Positions 19,557 to 27,116 of a DNA stretch of 37,909 bases are shown here, in pieces. Origin of the DNA: Entamoeba histolytica HM-1:IMSS (Eukaryota > Evosea > Mastigamoebida > Endamoebidae); the NCBI RefSeq assembly GCF_000208925.1, contig NW_001915014.1, positions 992-38,900 on the forward strand. The letters run 5' to 3'. A model generated the notes under the pieces. That model was not told the DNA's origin. It searched no databases and saw only the letters and a program-made list of their open reading frames with translations. The position numbers and the translations under genes are program-made. How positions within the stretch are numbered: position 1 is the first letter of the stretch; every line of letters starts with the position of its first letter.

Positions 19557-19772
19557 TTAATTAAAGAATTTACTAACATCTTTTGCTGTGACAATACTTA
19601 GAGATGGTAATGTTTTATATAATTCATCAATAAATGGATCTAAAAACTCACTAATTGATGTAACATTTTGTACTTTTTCATAACAACTTAGTAGTGTTGC
19701 AGCAGCTTGAGTTTCTAATGAAAAGCCATGCAATGATAATCTTCGTATAATCTCATTTAATGCAATTGACAT
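19557..19772 (-). CDS. Small protein resembling the DNA polymerase epsilon subunit 2 N-terminal domain
   Basis: 71 aa: MSIALNEIIRRLSLHGFSL, then a helical remainder ending DVSKFFN. The layout (helix with RRLSLHGFSL, then a helix rich in Ala/Leu, then about 35 residues with PFIDELYKTL and a final helix) resembles the Dpoe2NT domain, the small helical AAA-lid-like domain at the start of the B subunit of DNA polymerase epsilon. In typical proteins it is followed by hundreds of residues of OB-fold and phosphoesterase domains. Here a stop follows directly, the next gene's stop is 18 nt away, and I found no GTTTG donor near the end. It therefore appears to stand alone. Gene call fairly confident, family assignment tentative. 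Confidence 0.55.
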   Translation of the reverse strand: MSIALNEIIRRLSLHGFSLETQAAATLLSCYEKVQNVTSISEFLDPFIDELYKTLPSLSIVTAKDVSKFFN

Positions 19773-20149
19773 TTCTACTCAAGTTAAATTAATTTTTATA
19801 ATTTTTTAATAGTTTTATTTTAATTTTTTATAGTTTTTAATTGTTTGTTATATAAAATATCAAAAACATATTTTAGGTAAAAATTTATTCAAATATTGTT
19901 TTTCTTTTTCCTTTTATAAAGAATTTTCAAATACAATGATTAAAAAAAGAATTTTGGATGACAAAATAGAAAAAGATATACTAAAAGAAGTCAAAAGAAA
20001 CTAAAACTATTACCAAAAAATAATTTTTGCATTATACAAAAATTGGATCTAATTTTATTAGCGATAGATTCTTCTGATCAAAAAAATAAGTATTGAAGAA
20101 GTTAGTAATTATGGATTTGAAATAAGGAACTAACAATTTCATACTATTG
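19773..20149. promoter_or_regulatory. Divergent upstream region of the Pol-epsilon-like and repeat-protein genes
   Basis: 377 nt between two divergent starts. A GGAACTAAC (GAAC-type box) lies at about 20126-20134, some 16 nt before the ATG at 20150. A 22-codon ORF at 19936-20004 (+), starting MIKKRILDDKIEK, is noted but too short to call. No TATA consensus was noticed. Confidence 0.4.
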
Positions 20150-22810
20150 ATGCTAGTCTTTATTCTTCTTATTACATTAAGTTGTGCATCAGAGTATGAA
20201 GACTTTTCATTAAATAATTTTAAGGATCTTTTGTCATCTGACAAAGACTCCGACAACAATTCTTTACTTAAAGACAAAAAGTCTAAGTCTTCTTCTGGTA
20301 CGAAAACAAAACGTAATGTTAAACCAAAAAAAACGAATAAACCAAAGTCGGTTAAAAGGACGAAAAAACCAGTTACTAAGCCAAAGACAACTACAAAACC
20401 AGTGGCAAAACCAAAAAAGACTAATAAGTCAAAAACAGTTACAAAACCAAGAACAACCACAAAATCAAATAGAAAAGTTATGAACAAAGCAGTTAAAAAA
20501 CCAGTAAATAAGAAAACAACTGTTAAGCCATTAACAAAAAGGATGTATGGAAAAAAATCAAGTGTAGTTAAAAGAACAACAAAACAACAAAAGACAACCA
20601 TAACAAATAAAAAATCTTCTGGCTCTATGGTTAAAGGAAAGGTAGTTTCAAAACCTCTCGTTAAAAAAGGTTCTAAGTCAACTAGAAAATCTTCTGTTCA
20701 ACAAAAAAATAAAAAAGTAGTAAAGTCAAATGCTAAACCAACATTAAAGAAGAATAAATTAAATTCACCTTTTAAATTCAAATCAGCAAACAAAACAAAG
20801 GTACAAAATAAAAAAACATTAAAACCAATGAAGAAGGGATTAACTGGAAAAAAATCAACATTTACAAATACAAAAAAACAATCAACAACAACTAAACCAT
20901 TAAGTACTAAATCAAAGAAAAACATTAAACCATTAACTAAGGGATTATCAGGAAAAAAAGTTCCAACTTTTTCTGTTAAGGGTAATAAAAATGTAACAAG
21001 TGTTTCTCAACCTACCAAATCAACAACAAATACAAACACTAAAATTATTAACGAAAAAGGTAAAAAAGGAATTGAAGCTTCAATAGATTATAAAGGAGAT
21101 AAATTATCAACAAACTCACAAGCAAAATTTACTAAAGATGGAAATGGAAAGACAACTTCATTTGGAATAGAAGGTACTTATCAAGCAAATAAAAACGTTT
21201 CTTTTAATGCTGGATTCAATTTTGAAAATAAATATGGACAAAAAACAAAAAATTTTAACTTTGGAACTACATACACAGGAAGTAAATTTAATGGAAATGC
21301 AAAATATAATAAAAAATTGGATCCAATGGGAAAGTCTAGTTTATTCCAATATAATGCAGAATATAAACCTAATAAAAATTTCACTTTTGGAATTAGTGGA
21401 AGTAAAGAAAATAAATATGGAAAAACTACAAATACTTTTAATGGTAAAATAGGTTTTGTTGGAGAAGAGAAATTAAAAAAAGCTGACCTTTCTTATAATA
21501 AAGTAACTGGTCCAAATGGAGTATCTAGTAATATACATTATGATGCTAATTACAATCCAGACAATAAATGGGGAATCGGAATAGACGGAGATATTAGTAA
21601 TAAAAATGGAGAAAAAACCAATAAATTTGATTTGACTGGACATTATAAATATAAGAAATTAGACGCTAATTTAAATTTTAATCATATCAAAGATGGAAAA
21701 GGTAAATCTAATACTCTTTCTGGAAAATTTGATTATAAAGCATCAAATGCTTGGAGGGTTACAGGTGATGGATTTATTTCAAATAAGTATGGACAAAAGT
21801 CTAATGGATTGAATGTAAAAGCAGATTATAAAAGTACAAATACTACTGGAAATATTTCAGCTGGGTTTAAGAATGATGAAAAAGGTAAAAGTAATTATGT
21901 TAGTGGCAATATTGTCAGTAAAGTTAATAAGAATTTAACATTATCAGCAAATGGTAAAATATCAAATGATTATGGTAAAAAAACAACCGACATAAATGGA
22001 CAGGCTGTGTTTAATGGAGATAAATTACAAGCTAACCTTGCATTAGGACATAAAAAAGATACAATGGGTGTAAATAGTTATATCCAAGGTAACTTTAGTT
22101 ATAAGGCTAATAATAACTGGACATTTACTGGTAATGGTAAGGCTAATAACCAATACGGAAAAAGGTCTAATGAATTTGGTTTTGGAGTACAACACACTGG
22201 TCCTAAATTAAGTGCATCTGCTTTATATCAACAAACAAACAATGCAGCAGGAAAAAATACAAAAGTTAATGTGGATGGTACTTACCGTGTTAATAATAAA
22301 ACAGTAATAACTGGTAATTTAAATTCTGTTACAAATAACGGTAAAAGAGACACAGGTTATGGTATTGGAATTAAATATAATCCAGACGAAAACTCAACTA
22401 TAAATGCTAATTTCAAGCATAATGGAGTAACTGGTTCTAATGTGTTTGGAATTGGAGGTAATGTTAAAAACGATAAACTAGATCTTAGTGCTAATGCTGA
22501 GTTTGGAAAGAATAACAAAAAGGCAGACCTTACCCTTTCATATAATCCATCTGATAAATTCTCTGTTGATGGTAAAGTTGGTTATTCTTATGCTAATGGA
22601 CATGGATCTTCTAATTACGGAGTTGATTTACACTACAAACCAGATGAAAAGTGGGATATTTCTGCTGGTGTTTCTCGTTCAAATGAAGGAACTACTTGGA
22701 GTGCTAAAGCAGCACATAAAATGAATAAAGACTCTTCGTGGTTCATTAGTGCTGAAAAAGGACCATCAGGAAGTCCACGATATATGGGAGGTTTACAAAT
22801 ATCCTTTTAA
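20150..22810 (+). CDS. Secreted Lys/Thr-rich protein with about nine 61-residue amphipathic beta repeats
   Basis: 886 aa from the ATG at 20150. A signal peptide covers about residues 1-14 (MLVFILLITLSCAS), followed by a short acidic, Ser-rich stretch. Residues about 40-300 are a low-complexity Lys/Thr/Ser/Pro stalk (KPKTTTKPVAKPKKTNK). Residues about 306-886 hold roughly nine tandem units of about 61 residues. Each has four strands of alternating polar and hydrophobic residues (for example NVSFNAGFNFE) and a turn of type N-x-[YN]-G-[QKE]-[KRT]-[TSD]: NKYGQKT, NKYGKTT, NKNGEKT, NKYGQKS, NDYGKKT, NQYGKRS, TNNGKRD, spaced 180-189 nt apart. I saw no Cys after the signal peptide. It ends MGGLQISF, an aromatic end reminiscent of bacterial outer-membrane barrels. 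No known family recognised. Predicted secreted or surface-attached through the cationic stalk. Confidence 0.88.
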   Translation: MLVFILLITLSCASEYEDFSLNNFKDLLSSDKDSDNNSLLKDKKSKSSSGTKTKRNVKPKKTNKPKSVKRTKKPVTKPKTTTKPVAKPKKTNKSKTVTKPRTTTKSNRKVMNKAVKKPVNKKTTVKPLTKRMYGKKSSVVKRTTKQQKTTITNKKSSGSMVKGKVVSKPLVKKGSKSTRKSSVQQKNKKVVKSNAKPTLKKNKLNSPFKFKSANKTKVQNKKTLKPMKKGLTGKKSTFTNTKKQSTTTKPLSTKSKKNIKPLTKGLSGKKVPTFSVKGNKNVTSVSQPTKSTTNTNTKIINEKGKKGIEASIDYKGDKLSTNSQAKFTKDGNGKTTSFGIEGTYQANKNVSFNAGFNFENKYGQKTKNFNFGTTYTGSKFNGNAKYNKKLDPMGKSSLFQYNAEYKPNKNFTFGISGSKENKYGKTTNTFNGKIGFVGEEKLKKADLSYNKVTGPNGVSSNIHYDANYNPDNKWGIGIDGDISNKNGEKTNKFDLTGHYKYKKLDANLNFNHIKDGKGKSNTLSGKFDYKASNAWRVTGDGFISNKYGQKSNGLNVKADYKSTNTTGNISAGFKNDEKGKSNYVSGNIVSKVNKNLTLSANGKISNDYGKKTTDINGQAVFNGDKLQANLALGHKKDTMGVNSYIQGNFSYKANNNWTFTGNGKANNQYGKRSNEFGFGVQHTGPKLSASALYQQTNNAAGKNTKVNVDGTYRVNNKTVITGNLNSVTNNGKRDTGYGIGIKYNPDENSTINANFKHNGVTGSNVFGIGGNVKNDKLDLSANAEFGKNNKKADLTLSYNPSDKFSVDGKVGYSYANGHGSSNYGVDLHYKPDEKWDISAGVSRSNEGTTWSAKAAHKMNKDSSWFISAEKGPSGSPRYMGGLQISF
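21066..22640 (+). repeat. Tandem about 61-codon repeats in the secreted protein
   Basis: Degenerate protein-level repeats, best seen from the recurring Asn-x-Tyr/Asn-Gly turn starting near 21227, 21410, 21599, 21785, 21965, 22148 and 22333. The interval is 60-63 codons. DNA identity between units is low, so the array is old, unlike the recent duplication at 400-655. Confidence 0.8.
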
Positions 22811-23422
22811 TTAAAATCGTACTTTGTTTCATTTCTTTTATTAATTCGATTTTGTTATTCAGAAATAACTTTAAATAAAACATTATTTTGTTATTAATAT
22901 TTAATTGCTTTTTATTAATATAACTTTGAGTAAATCAAAAGTTTATTTAACCATACTTATTTTTTTTTGACTGAATTACTTCATTCTAAATATTATCATA
23001 TCAAATATTAGACCAGTTTTATTCTTTTTATCTAATACACATATATCTGGTTTTTTGGTCATAAAAATATAATATATGAATTATAAATAAGCAATGAAAT
23101 TATATTAAAAGAGAAATTAATGTTACAACACTTATTCCTGAACAATCTAAATAAGAATAACAAAAAATTTTCGCTCTTTCTTATTAAATTATCAATCAAA
23201 AATATAATAAATATTATATGTATTGATTATAAAATATATAAGGAGATAATATTAAATTAAGTATTATTAATGAAGTTATAAAAATATTTTTTATAAAAAA
23301 GAAAATACAAAACAGGATGATAAAAAAGAAACATATTTCATTGGATTAAATTTAAAATTGATTGTTTAAATATATCATTGATATTCTGTTTTAATTATTA
23401 ATAATTATTCATAATATTATTC

Positions 23423-23447
23423 ATATGAAATAATTTTTATTTCATAT
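23423..23447. repeat. Perfect inverted repeat, 11-bp arms, 3-nt loop
   Basis: ATATGAAATAA at 23423-23433, TTT, then TTATTTCATAT at 23437-23447. No U-run follows directly and no gene ends nearby, so a terminator role is not indicated. It may simply reflect A/T composition. Confidence 0.6.
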
Positions 23448-24350
23448 ATTGTTAAATTCCTGAACATATTATTATTACATACTCATCATACATCAAGTAA
23501 TATAAATCAATTATTTATTTAAATATTTACATTTTCTTTTAATGTTCTTTGTAGGTATTATTTCATAACTATTTATTAATTTTACATTCTTGTAATATTC
23601 AATTCAACAATTAATATAAATTTGTTTGTGATTTAATTTCATCAAACAATTATTCAGTGTTATATCAATAACTTTAAATAATAAACTTAATTTTTAATGA
23701 TTATGATTATTATCTTTAGTTTATTGTTAAATATATTAAAATATATAATAGTCACTTCATTAAACTATAACATATAGATTAAGATTATATTAACTATAGC
23801 TCAACGACTAACTCTTTTCTATATGATCTTATTTATTGTTGTATAGTTTCATATAAAATAATTATACCATTGTTTTAGTATAATAAGAATTTTTCAAATC
23901 ACTCTTGATTTAAATATTTTTATTTTCATAATAAACAATTCAACATTATTTCTTCTACATTGAGTAAGTACAATAGAAATATCGATTTATGAAGCTATAT
24001 GACTATCACTCATTTTTGGTATTTTTTTCAAAAAAAACATGTTATGTCATATGAATAAAATAATTGACATTGAAATTCTTTACAATTAAATTTATTGTAT
24101 TTTTCATTAATTTTGTTTCATATCAATATTTATTCTTAAGACATTCTATTTAACTAGATCTAGTATTAGAATAATGAACAAAGAGGATAAAAACAAAATA
24201 AAGAATGATATTTGAAATAATTCAAATAATAATTTTTTGTTATATATTACAATAGAATTTGAACAATAAGCGAATCAAATGGTAATAAACAATAATAAAA
24301 AACTATAATTATAGTAAAACAACTATAAAAATTTATTAACTATTTTGAAA

Positions 24351-24376
24351 TATTTAAAAAACCCTAGTAGTGAACT
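24351..24376 (+). promoter_or_regulatory. RPL38 core promoter: TATA-like, AAACCCTA and GAAC boxes
   Basis: TATTTAAAAA at 24351-24360 overlaps AAACCCTA at 24359-24366, followed by a GAAC-type box TGAACT at 24371-24376. The ATG is at 24396. This combines two standard Entamoeba core elements with the CCCTA element shared with the other ribosome-related genes here. Confidence 0.65.
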
Positions 24377-24395
24377 AAGAAAGAACATCAGCACA

Positions 24396-24701
24396 ATGGT
24401 TTGTTTCATTCAACTAAGTGTTATTATTATTAAAAGGAAAAAAACAATAGATATAACTAACAACATTTAGCCAAAACAAGTTCAAGAATTCAAACAAATT
24501 TTGAAACTTTTGAAATCCGGTTCAATTCGTGCCGTTCGTGTCAAGACCAACGGTGAAAACACTAAGTTCAAGGTTAGATGTGCCAAATACCTTTATACTT
24601 ATATTTGTGCCGATAAAGCCAAAGCTGAAGAACTCAAGAAGGCTATTCCAAAGGATATTCATGTCGTTGAAATTGCTAAGAAGGCTCCAAAAGCTGAATA
24701 A
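24396..24701 (+). CDS. RPL38: 60S ribosomal protein L38 (eL38), intron after the start codon
   Basis: Exon 1 is just the ATG (24396-24398). The intron 24399-24470 (72 nt) runs from GTTTGT to TTTAG, and exon 2 is 24471-24701. The product is 77 aa starting MPKQVQEFKQILKLLKSG. The uninterrupted frame could only start at a TTG and would lack the conserved MPKxxxEFK opening of eL38; splicing restores it exactly. Further family features are KFKVRCAKYLYTYICADK and AEELKKAIP. It belongs to the large ribosomal subunit. An intron between the start codon and the rest of the frame is a pattern seen in some eukaryotic ribosomal protein genes. Codon use is GC-richer than in the surroundings (GCC, AAG, ACC), in line with high expression. 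Confidence 0.95.
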
Positions 24702-24939
24702 TTTGAGTGGGCTTTGTGTTGATTTTTTATTTTTGAGCATAAATAAAAAGATATAATCCTTTCAGTTATTAGTAAAAAAAATTTAGATGAAAAATTGTTA
24801 GAAAATGTTTGGCAAAAAAAAACCTATTTTTCTTTAAAGAAATGTAATAATTTCTTCCTTCTACTTCTTTCTATCTTGAAAAAGACGGTTATAATAGTCA
24901 TTATCATTTCTGTTAAAAGTACTAAGAAATACAATAAAA

Positions 24940-26456
24940 ATGGCTACCGAAGAAGAACAAATTGAAATTATAATTCCAAATGACGCAGCCTCAGAAATAG
25001 AAGAGAGTATACCACAAAGTCAAAATGGAAAGTTGGCTTCATTAAAGGCATGGCTAAAAAAGTCATTAGATGAAACTGCAAGGAAGTACTTATCCAGTGA
25101 TACTCACTCAGCTTTATACCAGATTTATGATATGTTTAAGAAGCAGATGAATGACTTTAATACGGTTGATGCAATAGCTGCCACGTTGTACATTTATGTT
25201 TTAGATATTCCATTGTTAGATAAGACATATCTCACCTGTCAAGGAGTAGATTCAGCCAGATTAGAGCCACAACCAATGTTTGATATTTTAAAATTTTTTT
25301 TGTTGTAAGAAACATTATTCATAACAATTAATATCTTAGAGATTTAAGTGAAAAGCAATTAAAAAGACTTTTTGAAATAACTCGATATACTATTGGAATT
25401 TATGGAGTAATGGGAATAAAACCAAAAGACCTTGTAGAAAATGTAGAATTTAAAACAGAAGAATTTAATTTAACAGTCTTTCTTAATCATACAAAAACTA
25501 AAAAAGAGGAGATTGTTGAATACAATGCATCTGCAAATACATATGACCCAAGTTATCTTATTTGTGTAAAAAAATCTATGAACGCTATTCTTATAGTATT
25601 AAGAGGGACGTTATCTCTTTCTGATTGTGTCACAGATTTAATTGCATCACCAGAACAAGTAAATGTATTTGGAATTGAAGGATTATGTCATTCTGGTATA
25701 TTTCATGCTGGTAAGAGAAGGTTTGTTGCACTTGCATCTAAAATGGAGATGCTTCATAGCTTATATCCAGATTATCAAATAATTATTACAGGACATTCTT
25801 TAGGAGGTGGTGTTGGTATTGTATTATCTGCATTATTGTTAGAGACATATCCAGACTGGGATATCAAATGTTTTGCTTTTGCACCAGCAGCTGCATTTTC
25901 TAAAGAAATTGCATGTTGTAAACAAATGAAAAATATGGTAATTAGTTTAATTAATAATAACGATATTGTCCCAAGACTAAGTTTAGGTAGTTTTGAATAC
26001 TTTAAAGGAATGATTAAATGTGTTAAAGACATTGTTGGGATACATGCTAAAGAGTTGCTTGTTGATTCTGTTAAACAAGTTGAGAATCCAACGACAATTG
26101 CATTAAAAATTATTGGAAATAAAAAAGATGAATTGGTTCACGCAATAAACTTAATTACTACAACTCATCCTCCTTTTATTCCTTCTGGTAGAGTAATTCA
26201 AATGTTTCCAGGAAAGTCAGTGCCTAAGCCAATTTCTCCAGATGGAATTGAACTAGAAGACTTAACTAAACCAAGTGAAGATCTCCCTCAATGGTTTGAA
26301 GTACCAAATGAAGCATTTGGAAGAATATTACCAAAGATGTCAATGTATATTGACCATATCCCTCATTCTTACGAATCTATTGTGAACGATTGTATCAAAG
26401 AGATTGGAAAGTTTGACTTTAACAAACCTCAAACTAACGGAACTGACTTGTTATGA
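24940..26456 (+). CDS. Class 3 lipase, sn-1 diacylglycerol-lipase-like, one intron
   Basis: Exons 24940-25277 and 25340-26456, with a 62-nt intron from GTTTGA to TCTTAG. The product is 484 aa. Without splicing the frame breaks into 122- and 348-aa pieces. Splicing joins them in frame and adds DLSEKQLKRLFEITRYTIG, the helix that precedes lipase_3 cores. The catalytic Ser is S266 in TGHSLGGGVG. The likely Asp is D321 in NNNDIVPR, and the His is H452 or H455 in DHIPHSY. The segment between (CFAFAPAAAFS) is typical of DAGL-type lipases. No membrane helices are seen, unlike animal DAGL. It probably hydrolyses di- or monoacylglycerols or phospholipid acyl chains in the cytosol. An alternative donor (GTTGTA at 25302) would give a 38-nt intron, shorter than usual. 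The exact junction needs cDNA. Confidence 0.88.
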
Positions 26457-26648
26457 TTTTTTTGCTATTTTAAATTTATTTCATGTCTTTTTTAATTCGA
26501 ATTTCAAGATATTCATTCAATAAAGTATAGTTTTTAATATTAACAAAATATAGTTTACTTTTAAGATGATACGAGAATTAATAATATCGAAAATACAGCA
26601 GTATAAAAAGGCACTCAAAATAAAGAAAAGAAATAGAAAAGAGAAAAG
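26457..26648. promoter_or_regulatory. Upstream region of the small membrane protein gene
   Basis: Contains GTATAAAAAGGC at about 26601-26612, a TATA-like element 37 nt before the ATG at 26649. The rest is A/T-rich without other recognised boxes. Confidence 0.35.
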
Positions 26649-26891
26649 ATGAATATGATTATAGCCATGTTGTTTGCTTTAGGAGTCTTTGCTGAAGACT
26701 GGACCGATAATTATAAAGGAGCTCATTATGTATTAGCAACCTTGTTAATTTTCGGATGCTTGTTTATTGTTTTAATTGGGCTTGCAGCTCTTTTTGCTGT
26801 AGTAGTAACTCTTCGTGAATGGTTGATTAAAAGAAAAGGTGCCAAAGAAGCAAGTGTTGAGAAAAATGACACACAAGCTAACACTAACTGA
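26649..26891 (+). CDS. Small type I membrane protein, hypothetical
   Basis: 80 aa. A likely signal peptide (MNMIIAMLFALGVFA) ends before EDWTDNYKG. A short outer segment is followed by one membrane helix at about residues 29-54 (LATLLIFGCLFIVLIGLAAL) and a cytosolic tail that starts basic (REWLIKRKG) and ends polar (KNDTQANTN). If the signal peptide is cleaved, the mature protein is a single-pass type I protein with a roughly 12-residue ectodomain. No family recognised. The ATG follows a purine-rich leader, and the gene reads in the same direction as Sec10, which starts 225 nt downstream of its stop. The composition (GCT, GTA, CTT) is gene-like. Confidence 0.7.
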   Translation: MNMIIAMLFALGVFAEDWTDNYKGAHYVLATLLIFGCLFIVLIGLAALFAVVVTLREWLIKRKGAKEASVEKNDTQANTN

Positions 26892-27068
26892 AAGAAGTGG
26901 AGAAAGCTAATTCAGTTTTTTGTTTTTTTTATTAATAAGGCATAGACGTCAAAAAGATGATAAGTGGATGACAAAACTAAAGTAGGTAATAAAAGAATAT
27001 ATGAAAGAGTCAAGGAAGTTGTTTTATTTTTTGAAAAGATTTTCTTTTTAAAATGCTTAAAATAGAAA

Positions 27069-27106
27069 ATTATAAAACGAACTCAAAAGTTCATAAAGAA
27101 CTTTAA
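27069..27106 (+). promoter_or_regulatory. SEC10 promoter with palindromic GAAC element
   Basis: A TATAAAA at 27071-27077 is followed at 27079-27092 by GAACTCAAAAGTTC, a GAACT box with its own inverse complement separated by CAAA. A third GAACT lies at 27098-27102, 15 nt before the ATG at 27117. GAAC boxes in both orientations within 25 nt are unusual. Confidence 0.5.
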
Positions 27107-27116
27107 AAAAATTTAA

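Larger units (their letters stand above)
22811..24395. other. Large gene-free A/T-rich gap with a perfect hairpin
   Basis: About 1.6 kb, the longest gap in the window. No credible ORF, tRNA, snRNA-like block or retroelement was seen. A perfect 11-bp inverted repeat with a 3-nt T loop sits at 23423-23447. The last 45 nt contain the L38 promoter. At this A/T level many weak inverted repeats are expected by chance. Confidence 0.5.

Noticed and set aside
20032..20601. 189-aa hydrophobic frame opposite the Lys/Thr stalk
   Set aside because: It is the exact complement of a Lys/Thr/Pro-rich coding region (AAA gives TTT, ACA gives TGT), so Phe/Val/Leu richness is automatic. The plus-strand gene has a signal peptide and repeats.
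23423..23447. Terminator or origin role for the perfect hairpin
   Set aside because: No neighbouring gene end, arms almost purely A/T, and such hairpins are expected by chance at this composition.
22811..24395. Search for tRNA, snRNA, LINE/SINE or other retroelement in the largest gap
   Set aside because: No GC-richer structured block, no tRNA-type TTCGANTC box, no reverse-transcriptase-like frame and no target-site duplications were seen.
24940..25308. Pseudogene or frameshift in the lipase
   Set aside because: A donor and acceptor with correct phase restore the frame, and catalytic residues are intact.
25302..25339. Alternative 38-nt lipase intron (GTTGTA donor)
   Set aside because: Shorter than the other introns here and lacks the GTTTG donor. 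Kept as a second choice only.
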